A model generated the notes under the pieces. The model was not told the DNA's origin and made no database searches. It saw nothing but the letters and a program-made list of their open reading frames with translations. A stretch of DNA of 16,102 nt from positions 1 to 16,102 of the forward strand of contig JAATES010000274.1 in assembly GCA_015655615.1 (NCBI GenBank), read 5' to 3'. Every line of letters starts with the position of its first letter. Position 1 is the stretch's first letter. Made by a program: the position numbers and the translations under genes. Shown here in pieces: positions 1 through 6,938 of this stretch. This DNA is from Actinomycetales bacterium. Its GTDB lineage: Bacteria; Actinomycetota; Actinomycetes; Actinomycetales; Cellulomonadaceae.

Positions 1-1447
1 CGGCCCCCAGCCCGGCCCCGGCGGTGATGCCCAGGACCCCCGGTTCGGCCAGGGGATTGCGCATGGTGCTCTGCACGACGCTCCCCGACAGGGCGAGGGC
101 GGCACCCGCGAGCACGGCCGCGGCCACCCGGGGTGCGCGTTCGTCGAAGGCCCGGCCGATGAGGTCCGGAGCGGTCCCCTGGAGCCACAACGCGATGTCG
201 CCGGTGCGCAGCCACAGGCTCCCGGCGAGCAGGCCGATCACCACGGCGGCCGCGAGGGCCGCGGCCGCGATGACCAGGACGACGAGGAACCGCCGGGCCG
301 ACCGGGTGCCGGTGCGCGCTCGAGGGGGCTGTCGCAGCGCACCCGAGTCACGCAGCCGGAGAGCCAGGACCACGATCATGACGGCACCGAGCAACGCGGT
401 CGGTACGCCGGTCGGGATGGCGGCGGCGCCCTCGGCACCGAGGATGGCCCGCAGCACCGCATCCGCCAGCAGGATCACCAGCGCGCCCAGCAGCCCCGAG
501 GCCGGGATCAGGAAGACATGCCGGTGAAGCGCATGGACCCGGCCTGCGATCAATCGCGCCAGCACCGGGGCGCCGAGCCCGACGAAGGCGATCGGCCCCG
601 CAAGCGTCACCGACACGCTGGTGAGCAGGACCGCGCAGATCACGGCCAGGAGGCGGGTCGACCGGACCGGCACGCCGAGTGACGATGCGGTGTCGTCGCC
701 CAGGCCGAGCACGTCGAGACGCCGGGACAGCACCAGCGTGGCGATCAGTACCGTGACGATGAGCGGCGCGGCGCGGGCGGACGCGTCCAGGTTGAGCTGG
801 GCGAGTGAGCCGCTGCCCCAGGCGAACAACCCCGTGGTGTTCTCCTTGAACAGGACCAGCAGCATCCCGGTCGCCGCATCCAGCGCCATGGCGATCGCCG
901 ACCCGGCGAGGATGAGCCTGGTCGTGGTGGTGCCCGCCGCGCTGCCGGAGAGCCCCAGCACCAGTGCCGCCGCGAGCAGGCCACCGAGAAAGGCCACGCC
1001 CCCGGACGCCCACAGCGGCACGGCCAGGCCGAACGCGGCCACCGCGCTCAACGCGAAGTAGGACCCCGCGGTGACCGCCAGGGTGTCCGGGGAGGCGAGC
1101 ACGTTCCGGGTGACCGACTGCAGCACCGCTCCTGCGGTGCCGAGCGCGAACCCCACGGCGATGCCGGCGAACAGCCGAGGCAGCCGGGAGCCGGTCAGCA
1201 CGTCGCCGACCGGCACTCCGCCCACACTGTCCCGCTCCCCGCCGGCATAGCGCAGCAGGTCAGCCACCCCCAGCCCGGACGTGCCCTGCGTCAGGTGCCA
1301 TACGCCGACCAGCAGGACGGCGACGAGCAGCAGGGCCAGCACGATCACCGCGCCCTTGGCACCACCGCTGTCCCGGTCGCGCCTGAGCTCACCGCCCGGA
1401 TCAGGTGCCGACCCCTGCCCGGAGGCGGCGCGAGTCGGCGTGTTCAC
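1..1447 (-). CDS. FhuB-like double-length iron-siderophore ABC permease (3' end cut by window edge)
   Basis: Membrane permease of the FecCD family, which moves ferric-siderophore from the binding lipoprotein across the cytoplasmic membrane. 482 codons are visible and the frame is still open at base 1. Translation shows a hydrophobic first helix (about 33-50), then the FecCD-type block SRLPRLFAGI (87-96) and VLQSVTRNVLASP (108-120), and the end-of-domain block TGVPTALLGA (346-355). A second copy of the module then begins: a new helix at about 387-410, RAPRVAAAVLAGAALALSG (437-455) and VVQSTMRNPLAEPG (457-470). Two tandem FecCD modules in one chain are the FhuB arrangement (about 660 aa in E. 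coli), so roughly the last 180 residues lie outside the window. The GTG start overlaps the TGA of the binding-protein gene (GTGA), which implies translational coupling. Last visible gene of the fecE-fecB-permease operon. Family assignment is firm; the siderophore is unknown. Confidence 0.88.
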   Translation of the reverse strand, partial: MNTPTRAASGQGSAPDPGGELRRDRDSGGAKGAVIVLALLLVAVLLVGVWHLTQGTSGLGVADLLRYAGGERDSVGGVPVGDVLTGSRLPRLFAGIAVGFALGTAGAVLQSVTRNVLASPDTLAVTAGSYFALSAVAAFGLAVPLWASGGVAFLGGLLAAALVLGLSGSAAGTTTTRLILAGSAIAMALDAATGMLLVLFKENTTGLFAWGSGSLAQLNLDASARAAPLIVTVLIATLVLSRRLDVLGLGDDTASSLGVPVRSTRLLAVICAVLLTSVSVTLAGPIAFVGLGAPVLARLIAGRVHALHRHVFLIPASGLLGALVILLADAVLRAILGAEGAAAIPTGVPTALLGAVMIVVLALRLRDSGALRQPPRARTGTRSARRFLVVLVIAAAALAAAVVIGLLAGSLWLRTGDIALWLQGTAPDLIGRAFDERAPRVAAAVLAGAALALSGSVVQSTMRNPLAEPGVLGITAGAGLGA

Positions 1448-2508
1448 CCCCGGGTGAGGACATCGACGTAGGCGTCGATCGCCTGCTCGTTGGAGAGCGG
1501 TCCGCCGGCACCCCAGACACCTGCGGGGAAGGCATAGGCACGGCCTTCCTTGACCGCCGGCAGCGACGTCCAGATGGAGCTCTTCGCCAGCTCCGGCACG
1601 TAGCTCTCCGCAGTGTCGTCGTTCGAGTAGAAGAGGTTGGCACTGCCGACGGCGGTGAGTCCCTCGATGTCCGTCTGGGCGAGCCCGTAGGCCGGGTCCA
1701 CGCCACCGCTGCCGTACGCCTTGTTGATCTCATCCGTCCAGGCCGAGGTCATCCCGAGCTGCTCACCGAGTGCCGTGAACAGCGCACCCTTGCCGTAGGG
1801 GCGGATGACGACGTTGCTGCCCTCGATCCAGCCGTCGAAGAACAGGAAGTCCCTGGTGGGCAGGCCGACGGCCGCGACCTTCTCCTTGGCCGCTGCGAGG
1901 TGGGTGTCGAACTGCTGGAGCACCACCTCCGCCCGCTCCGTGCGACCTGTCGCCTCGGCGATCGTCGAGAAGACGTCCTTCATGTTGCCGATGGGGTCGG
2001 CTGCGTCCGCACCGAGGGTGGCGAGCACGGGCACGTCGCGCTTCTCCAGCTGGGTGATCAGCTCGTCGTCGGCGCTGAACGCCTCCACGATGATCAGGTC
2101 GAGGTCCGCCGCGTAGAGGGTGTCGAGGTCGGGCTCGCCCCGGGTGCCGACGTCCGTGACACCGTCGGGGAGCTTCTCGGCACTCACGTAGGTGCCGTAG
2201 CCCTCGGCGTCGGAGACGGCGACCGGGGTGGGGCACAGCGTGAGCACGTCCTCGGTCTGCTGCCATTCCAGGACCGCCACGCGCTTGGCGGGCTGGTCGA
2301 GCTCGACGGTGCGGCCGACGCCGTCCGTCAGCGACACCGGACCCGTCGCGGTCGTGGTGGTGTCCGTGGCGCAGCTCTGTGACGCCGGTGTGGCGGCAGC
2401 GGCGCTCTTGGTCACGTCGCTGCCGCTGGTGGTGCCGCAGGCCGTCAGGACGAGGGTCGCGGCGGCGACGGTCGAGGCTGCGGCCATGAGGCGTCGGGCG
2501 CGGGTCAT
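1444..2508 (-). CDS. Iron-siderophore ABC transporter substrate-binding lipoprotein (FecB-like)
   Basis: Extracellular lipid-anchored receptor of an iron-complex ABC importer (periplasmic-binding family PF01497). The chosen ATG gives 354 aa starting MTRARRLMAA, with a basic n-region, a hydrophobic stretch and a lipobox LTAC with the lipidated Cys at residue 24. An AAAGGA sequence precedes this ATG, and the 20 extra in-frame codons upstream are Pro-rich and unlike a signal peptide. The mature part begins with a Thr/Ser/Ala linker, followed by the DGVGRTVELDQPAKRVAVL block typical of FecB/FepB/CbrA proteins, then DLDTLYAADLDLIIVE and a GRTERAEVVLQQF helix. It sits 46 bases after the ATPase gene and overlaps the permease start, so it is co-transcribed and probably iron-regulated from the promoter upstream of the ATPase. 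Ferric siderophore is the expected ligand; which one cannot be told. Confidence 0.88.
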   Translation of the reverse strand: MTRARRLMAAASTVAAATLVLTACGTTSGSDVTKSAAAATPASQSCATDTTTTATGPVSLTDGVGRTVELDQPAKRVAVLEWQQTEDVLTLCPTPVAVSDAEGYGTYVSAEKLPDGVTDVGTRGEPDLDTLYAADLDLIIVEAFSADDELITQLEKRDVPVLATLGADAADPIGNMKDVFSTIAEATGRTERAEVVLQQFDTHLAAAKEKVAAVGLPTRDFLFFDGWIEGSNVVIRPYGKGALFTALGEQLGMTSAWTDEINKAYGSGGVDPAYGLAQTDIEGLTAVGSANLFYSNDDTAESYVPELAKSSIWTSLPAVKEGRAYAFPAGVWGAGGPLSNEQAIDAYVDVLTRG

Positions 2509-2554
2509 GGAAGGTCCTTTCGAGGGGTAAGGCGGTCTGGTGGGTGATTCCGGG

Positions 2555-3484
2555 TCAGGCAGTGGCATGGCTGCGCGCGGGAAGGCCTGCGCGAGTGCGG
2601 ACGGGATGCCGTCCGAGGGGGTCGATACGCAGCCGGCCGGTCCTGGGATCGGCGTCGACCTGGACCTCGATCCCGTAGACGGCGCCGATGTTGGCCGCGG
2701 TGAGGACCTCGAACGGGTCCCCTGCGGCGTGGATGCGTCCGGCGTCGAGCAGGATCAGCGTGTCCGCGACCCGGATGGCATGGTCGAGGTCGTGGAGCAC
2801 GATCCCGACGGCCACACCGTGGTCGTCCGCGAGGTCGCGCACCAGGTCGAGCGTCTCGATCTGGTAGCGCAGGTCCAGGTGGCTGGTCGGCTCGTCCAGC
2901 AGGATCACGACGGTCTCCTGGGCCAGGCAGGCGGCGAGCCACACCCGCTGGACCTCGCCGCCCGAGAGCTCGCTGACGACGCGGTCGGTGAGGTCGCCCA
3001 CGCCGGTGACGTCGATCGCGCGCTCGATGCCGCCGCGGTCGTCCGCGGTCGGCCCGCCGAACGCGCGACGGTACGGGTGCCTGCCGAATGCCACCACCTC
3101 GCGCACGGTCAGCCCCTGGGGGGCGTTCCTCGACTGCGAGAACAGGGTGACCTCGCGCGCGAACTCGCGGGCACTGAGCAAAGACACCGGTTGCTCGGCG
3201 GGCCCGAGGGTCACGCTCCCCTCGTCCACGGGGTGCAGCCGGGAGAGCGAGCGCAGCAGCGTGGACTTGCCGCTGCCGTTGGGGCCCACCAGCGCGGTCA
3301 CCCGGCCGGGCTGCAGCGTCAGCGAAATACCGTGCACCACTGCGGTCTTGCCGAACCGGAGGACGAGGTCCTCGCCTCGCAGCGCGGTCGCGGGGCCGAG
3401 CACAGGGCTGGGCTGCGCAGGCCCATAGTCGCGGAGCGCGGAGGTGCCCCGAGGTCCGGAATGACGGCGCTGGTTCTTGAGCAT
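2555..3484 (-). CDS. Iron-siderophore ABC transporter ATPase (FecE-like)
   Basis: Cytoplasmic ATPase that powers ferric-siderophore import with the downstream lipoprotein and permease. It shows Walker A GPNGSGKST (67-75), a Q-loop region TLFSQSRNAPQG, signature LSGGEVQRVW (173-182), Walker B VVILLDEPTSHLD (192-204) and switch His in VLHDLDHA. HPYRRAFGG after the Q-loop is typical of FecE/FepC proteins. The start is uncertain. The frame stays open back to base 3628, but the best promoter and the iron-box-like palindrome (3536-3590) lie inside that extension, so the first Met codons (3628, 3607) would be upstream of the transcript and the Met at 3544 falls in the operator. I chose ATG at 3484 (309 aa). 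No Shine-Dalgarno is visible there, and a GTG at 3403 (282 aa, nearer the usual 255-280) is a real alternative. Family call is firm. Confidence 0.88.
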   Translation of the reverse strand: MLKNQRRHSGPRGTSALRDYGPAQPSPVLGPATALRGEDLVLRFGKTAVVHGISLTLQPGRVTALVGPNGSGKSTLLRSLSRLHPVDEGSVTLGPAEQPVSLLSAREFAREVTLFSQSRNAPQGLTVREVVAFGRHPYRRAFGGPTADDRGGIERAIDVTGVGDLTDRVVSELSGGEVQRVWLAACLAQETVVILLDEPTSHLDLRYQIETLDLVRDLADDHGVAVGIVLHDLDHAIRVADTLILLDAGRIHAAGDPFEVLTAANIGAVYGIEVQVDADPRTGRLRIDPLGRHPVRTRAGLPARSHATA

Positions 3485-3535
3485 CGGCTCGATCTGGTCG
3501 CAGGGAGAGGGGTCGCAAGACAACCCGGGCAATGA

Positions 3536-3553
3536 GGTAAGCATTGCCTTACC
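3536..3553. promoter_or_regulatory. Iron-box-like operator (DtxR/IdeR type) for the siderophore uptake operon
   Basis: An exact inverted repeat GGTAAG-N6-CTTACC lies just downstream of the predicted start of transcription of the FecE-like gene. The inner part (AGGCAATGCTTACCT) agrees at about 11 of 15 positions with the DtxR/IdeR core AGGTTAGGCTAACCT as I remember it. Position on the promoter of an iron uptake operon fits a metal-dependent repressor. The half-site spacing is longer than in a textbook DtxR box, so another dimeric repressor is possible. Confidence 0.55.
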
Positions 3554-3561
3554 ATCGAACC

Positions 3562-3590
3562 AGGATATGGCCCCGTGACGCTGGCTGCAA
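3562..3590 (-). promoter_or_regulatory. Sigma-70-like promoter of the siderophore uptake operon
   Basis: On the minus strand TTGCAG (3590-3585) is followed after exactly 17 bases by TATCCT (3567-3562). This predicts transcription from about 3555, immediately ahead of the GGTAAG/CTTACC palindrome. It lies between the AraC-type gene and the ATPase gene in the same orientation. It was read by eye only. Confidence 0.5.
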
Positions 3591-3646
3591 TCCAGACAAT
3601 GCGCCATGAGATGCGGCTTTCCGGACAACTCCGGTGATTCGGAGGC

Positions 3647-4465
3647 CTACCCGTGCATCGCCCCCGGCGTAGTGCCCATCACCCGCCGGAATGCTGCGAT
3701 GAACGTGCTGGTCTGGGCATAGCCGAGCCGTTCCGAGACCACGTTCACGCTGAGGCCGCCAGCGAGCAGGGTGAGCGCCTGGTGGACACGGAGCGATTGC
3801 CGCCACTGCAGGAAGGGCAGACCCGTGGTGCGCCGGAAGACTCGGGTGAGCGTCCGTTCGCTGACGCCCAAGTCGCGGGCCCACTCCCCCAGACCCCGGG
3901 CATCCGCCGGGTCGGCAAGCAGGGCCGCGGCGATGACATCGATCCGGTCGTCGCCGGGCAGGTGCAGGACGAGTGGGCGCTGGGCGGGCTCGACCACGTC
4001 GAACACGACCGCCTCCGCTCGCGATCTGGCTGCTGGGGTGAGATCCGTGCGCGCCAGGTGCGTCAGCAGGGATTCCAGGACGGGGGTCATGGTGATCACC
4101 GTCGGGCGGTCGAAGACCACCGGAGTGCGATCGGGGGCGAAGAAGGCGTCGAAGAACTCCACTCCCGCTGTCAATCGTCCGGCATGGACGATGCCCGCAG
4201 GCAGCCAGAGCCCAGACCCCTCTGAGATGGTGAAGAGGCAGTCTCCCACCCGTGCCGTCAGCGTGCCGCCGTGGACCCAGACGAGTTCATGTGACGGGTG
4301 TGCATGAGGTTCCCATTCCAGCGGCAGCCCAGGCACCTCCGACTCGGAGAGGATGATCTGGGCGGGCGACGCGCCCTGCGGCTCCAGGCCGGCGCTGCGC
4401 ACGACCGTGCTCGGCTCCCGCCGCCAGGCTCCGGAGCCCGGATCGTCGTGACGCGGTGTGACCAT
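3647..4465 (-). CDS. AraC-family transcriptional regulator with N-terminal cupin-like domain
   Basis: DNA-binding regulator of 272 aa. The N-terminal half carries a cupin-like sensor with His residues in EPHAHPSHELVWVHGG (52-67) and the LWLPAGIVHAG block (87-97), as in short AraC regulators of the NimR type. The C-terminal roughly 90 residues hold two helix-turn-helix motifs: GLGEWARDLGVSERTLTRVFRR and VNVVSERLGYAQTSTFIAAFRRVMGTTPG, the second matching the AraC signature. It lies directly upstream of the iron uptake operon in the same direction and divergent from the Fic gene. AraC regulators beside siderophore transporters are common activators responding to the siderophore (PchR, YbtA, Btr), and C. 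glutamicum RipA is an AraC protein of the iron response, so control of the neighbouring operon is a reasonable inference. No Shine-Dalgarno is seen; a TACACT box seven bases before the ATG suggests a leaderless transcript. Confidence 0.85.
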   Translation of the reverse strand: MVTPRHDDPGSGAWRREPSTVVRSAGLEPQGASPAQIILSESEVPGLPLEWEPHAHPSHELVWVHGGTLTARVGDCLFTISEGSGLWLPAGIVHAGRLTAGVEFFDAFFAPDRTPVVFDRPTVITMTPVLESLLTHLARTDLTPAARSRAEAVVFDVVEPAQRPLVLHLPGDDRIDVIAAALLADPADARGLGEWARDLGVSERTLTRVFRRTTGLPFLQWRQSLRVHQALTLLAGGLSVNVVSERLGYAQTSTFIAAFRRVMGTTPGAMHG

Positions 4466-4472
4466 GCCGTCG

Positions 4473-4478
4473 AGTGTA
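4473..4478 (-). promoter_or_regulatory. Candidate -10 box for a leaderless AraC-type regulator mRNA
   Basis: TACACT on the minus strand ends seven bases before the ATG at 4465, putting the transcript start at or one base before the start codon. No Shine-Dalgarno is present, and leaderless genes are common in actinobacteria. The matching -35 position is GC-rich and poor. Confidence 0.4.
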
Positions 4479-4561
4479 GGGCGCTCGAAAGGGCCGGGCG
4501 ATCGTGGCGCCTGCTACGGAATCACCGCGGCGGCCCGGCACCCGCGAGCCGCGAGTGGACC

Positions 4562-4597
4562 TGTCAATCTTCTTGGCACATCGCCATGACGTGTCAA
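4562..4597. repeat. TGTCAA direct repeats plus inverted TTGGCAC/GTGTCAA in the AraC/Fic intergenic region
   Basis: TGTCAA occurs at 4562-4567 and 4592-4597, exactly 30 bases apart, and reads as TTGACA on the minus strand. Between them TTGGCAC (4573-4579) forms a 6-of-7 inverted match with GTGTCAA (4591-4597). The segment is AT-rich compared with its surroundings. This could be an operator of the AraC protein or of another regulator. The TTGACA copies have no good -10 at the right distance on the minus strand. Confidence 0.35.
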
Positions 4598-4626
4598 ATG
4601 TGGACGATATTTTTTACAGATCACGA

Positions 4627-4632
4627 TACTCT
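4627..4632 (+). promoter_or_regulatory. Candidate -10 box for a leaderless Fic gene mRNA
   Basis: TACTCT fits the TAnnnT -10 pattern and is followed by exactly six bases before the ATG at 4639, which would place transcription start on the start codon. No Shine-Dalgarno precedes this ATG. No convincing -35 is seen, though the upstream stretch is T-rich. Confidence 0.4.
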
Positions 4633-4638
4633 CGATCC

Positions 4639-5733
4639 ATGCAATGGACCCCGGGCACACCGTTCGAGAACCTCCCCCTGCTCCCACCCGGGGTCGATCT
4701 CGAGACTCGCGACGTTCTCGTCGCCACGATCGCAGCGCGCGTTGCGCTCGCAAAGCTCGACGAGGCCGCTGCTCGACTCGTCAACCCGACCGTCGTGATC
4801 AATGCGATTCCGCTATTGGAGGCACAAGCCAGCTCAGCGATCGAGAACATCGTCACGACGACGGACGAGCTCTTTGCGGCCGATGCCACAGCGGCGTCGG
4901 CCAGCCCTGCAGCCCGCGAGACACTGCGCTATCGCTCGGCCCTACGACACGGTTTCGAGGAAATCCAGACCAGGCCGCTGACAACCCGCACGGCATCCCG
5001 CGTGTGTTCGCTGATCTTGGGCCATGACACGCTCCCCCGCACTGGCGAGGTCTACATCGGCAACCCGGTCACCCGGGAGCGCATCTATACCCCTCCCGCC
5101 GCACCTAGGCAGCTGGAGGCCCTGATGGACAATTGGGCGGCCTTCGTCAACGATAGAGGCACCCTGGATCCACTCATCGCGATGGCGGTGGCGCACTACC
5201 AGTTCGAGGCGATCCACCCCTTCACCGATGGAAACGGCAGAACCGGCAGGATCCTGAACATCCTGCTGCTGTGCGACACCGGGATCCTTCGGCTACCCCT
5301 GCTCTACCTCTCGAGGGAGATCATCGCCAGCAAGGATGTGTACTACCGTCGGCTCCTGGACGTCACCGCACATGGCGCATGGGTCGCATGGGTCAGCTAC
5401 GTCATCGAGCAAGTCCGTCGCAGCGCGGAACGGACACTCGCATTGGTCAGCAACCTCACCGAGGCGGAGACACTCCTGACTTCAGCTGTCCGAGAGTCCA
5501 CAGGAACGGCGAATGCCGACCTGGTCGGGGCTCTCATGGAGCAGCCGTATGCACGCCTACGCGATGTCATGACCAGGTGCGCCGTCTCTCGTCCGACTGC
5601 GGCCAAGTGGCTCAAGGGCATGGCGGCGGCGGGGGTGCTGTCTCCGCTCCGCGTGGGGCGCGAGGTGCTCTACCTCAACCAACCGATGCTCACAGTCCTC
5701 GCAGGTGCGAGCGGCAGCTCATCTGGCACGTGA
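4639..5733 (+). CDS. Fic-family protein (predicted protein AMP-transferase) with N-terminal self-inhibitory motif and C-terminal winged helix
   Basis: 364-aa Fic protein. Fic enzymes usually transfer AMP from ATP to a hydroxyl of a target protein. The catalytic loop HPFTDGNGRTGR (193-204) matches HxFx(D/E)GNGRxxR in full, including the catalytic His. SSAIEN (65-70), in the N-terminal Fic_N-like part, fits the inhibitory motif (S/T)xxxE(G/N), so this is a class II Fic with its own inhibitory helix. GEVYIGN and RERIYTPP (137-152) match the flap region of the family. The last roughly 70 residues (about 295-350, YARLRDVMTRCAVSRPTAAKWLKGM) look like a winged-helix domain, as in many chromosomal Fic proteins of this size. 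The frame opens 135 bases earlier at a GTG (4504), but the ATG begins where homology-like sequence starts and has a leaderless-type -10 box. It stands alone between two unrelated operons. Target unknown. Confidence 0.88.
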   Translation: MQWTPGTPFENLPLLPPGVDLETRDVLVATIAARVALAKLDEAAARLVNPTVVINAIPLLEAQASSAIENIVTTTDELFAADATAASASPAARETLRYRSALRHGFEEIQTRPLTTRTASRVCSLILGHDTLPRTGEVYIGNPVTRERIYTPPAAPRQLEALMDNWAAFVNDRGTLDPLIAMAVAHYQFEAIHPFTDGNGRTGRILNILLLCDTGILRLPLLYLSREIIASKDVYYRRLLDVTAHGAWVAWVSYVIEQVRRSAERTLALVSNLTEAETLLTSAVRESTGTANADLVGALMEQPYARLRDVMTRCAVSRPTAAKWLKGMAAAGVLSPLRVGREVLYLNQPMLTVLAGASGSSSGT

Positions 5734-5773
5734 CCGCACCTCTCACCCGGGGTCACCGCGTCCCGGCCCACAC

Positions 5774-6925
5774 TCAGCCGGACACGGACGTTCGAGTGGC
5801 GATGGCAGCTGTGACGTAGCCCTCGACGGCGGCCAGCATCGCCCGCACGGAGACTCTCTCGTTCGCCGCGTGCACCACCGCGGGGTCCCCTGGTCCCCAG
5901 ACGACCACCGGGGTCCTGGCCCGTACCGCCTGACGCAGCATGCTGAGGTCGGTGAAGTACGCCACAGTGCGGTCCGGTGCCGATTCGCTGCCGAGCTCGA
6001 CGCCTGCAAGCTGCAACTGCCGGAGCCAGGGATGATCCGGCGAGGTCCACACCGCCGCGAGGTTGAGCCGTGGTTCGACCTCGGTCACGTCGCGCTGCGC
6101 CAGCAACCAGGCTCGGACATGCTCGGCGTCCGCACCGACGACCCGCACGTCGAGAACGGCCTCGCAGCGATCCGCCACCATGTTCGGCGCTGATCCTCCG
6201 CTGATCAGACCCACGTTGATCGTCTCGCTCCCGAGCGCCTCGTGGCGGCGCAGTGGCACCTGATCGATCCGGTCCACGACCGCGGCCATCGCACGTATCG
6301 CGCTGCGACCTCGTTCCGGTGCTGCCCCGTGTGCGGCAACACCCGCGGTGACGACGCGCAGCCAGACTGCACCACGATGACCCAGTCGCACCTGGCCGCC
6401 CGTGGATTCCGGGGCGATGATCGCTCCGGGATCCAGCCGTCGCACCTCAGCGAGCGTGGCGTGCGCACCCACACATCCCACCTCCTCACCCGAGGTCACC
6501 ACCAACGACAGCGGCACCCGGCGCTGAGACGCATACACCAGCGCACCTGCAGCCGCAGCGAGTCCGCCCTTCATATCGCTGGACCCGCGACCGTAGACGA
6601 ACCCTCCGTCCTGGTCGGCACCGAGGGGATCGTGCCGCCAGGCGGTGAGATCCCCGGCCGGGACGGTGTCCGCGTGCGCGGCCAGCAGCAGGGCACGTCG
6701 TGCTCCGGGGACGGACTCAGCGATCAGGAACGGGCCGCCGGGTTCGTCGCACACCTCGGCACGCTCCACCCCGCGCTCGCGCAGCCATCCGGCCAGGTGG
6801 AGCAGGAGGGTCCGTTCACCCGGCCCGCCGCTGGTCGAGTCGATCCGCAGCAGCTCCTGCAGCAGCGGAATCACCGCTGCATGCCCGGAACCGCGGGAGC
6901 CGCCTGTCACGAGGTCATCCCCCAC
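5774..6925 (-). CDS. M20-family metallo-amidohydrolase (ArgE/DapE-like)
   Basis: Zinc-dependent hydrolase of amide bonds, 383 aa, the usual length for ArgE/DapE/CPG2-like enzymes. Metal and catalytic residues are all in place: H84 and D86 in AAHADTVPAG, D117 in GRGSSDMKGG, the E147-E148 pair in TSGEEVG, E173 in IIAPES, and H352 in VVHAANERV. H199 in AAHGAAPERG fits the dimer-domain His. I chose the GTG at 6925 because GGGAGG lies five bases upstream; the open frame continues further back but overlaps the kinase gene. The gene starts 13 bases after the kinase stop and is the last gene of the operon, converging on the Fic gene 40 bases away. A deacylase or desuccinylase-type role on an imported, phosphorylated or free amide-containing compound is inferred. 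Substrate specificity cannot be read from sequence; arginine or lysine biosynthesis is unlikely given the context. Confidence 0.85.
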   Translation of the reverse strand: MGDDLVTGGSRGSGHAAVIPLLQELLRIDSTSGGPGERTLLLHLAGWLRERGVERAEVCDEPGGPFLIAESVPGARRALLLAAHADTVPAGDLTAWRHDPLGADQDGGFVYGRGSSDMKGGLAAAAGALVYASQRRVPLSLVVTSGEEVGCVGAHATLAEVRRLDPGAIIAPESTGGQVRLGHRGAVWLRVVTAGVAAHGAAPERGRSAIRAMAAVVDRIDQVPLRRHEALGSETINVGLISGGSAPNMVADRCEAVLDVRVVGADAEHVRAWLLAQRDVTEVEPRLNLAAVWTSPDHPWLRQLQLAGVELGSESAPDRTVAYFTDLSMLRQAVRARTPVVVWGPGDPAVVHAANERVSVRAMLAAVEGYVTAAIATRTSVSG

Positions 6926-6938
6926 ACCTGCCTCCCGT

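Noticed and set aside
1405..2382. 325-codon plus-strand open frame opposite the FecB-like gene
   Set aside because: Shadow frame; the minus strand carries a clear lipoprotein with signal peptide and family motifs.
2540..3535. Long plus-strand open frame opposite the FecE-like gene
   Set aside because: It is a shadow of the ATPase gene in GC-rich DNA; its translation is Gly/Asp/Arg-rich without domain features.
3629..3644. Hairpin CTCCG-N6-CGGAG after the AraC-type gene, considered as its terminator
   Set aside because: Stem of only five pairs and no T-tract downstream on the minus strand (TTGTCC only). Too weak to list.
4504..4638. GTG-initiated N-terminal extension of the Fic protein by 45 residues
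   Set aside because: The extension is Arg/Pro-rich, covers the AT-rich promoter-like region with the TGTCAA repeats, and is not part of the Fic family layout.
5730..5756. Inverted repeat GTGACC/GGTCAC between the convergent Fic and M20 genes, considered as a bidirectional terminator
   Set aside because: Only a six-base stem with a 15-base loop, no T-run on either side, and part of it lies in the Fic stop region. Not convincing as a terminator.
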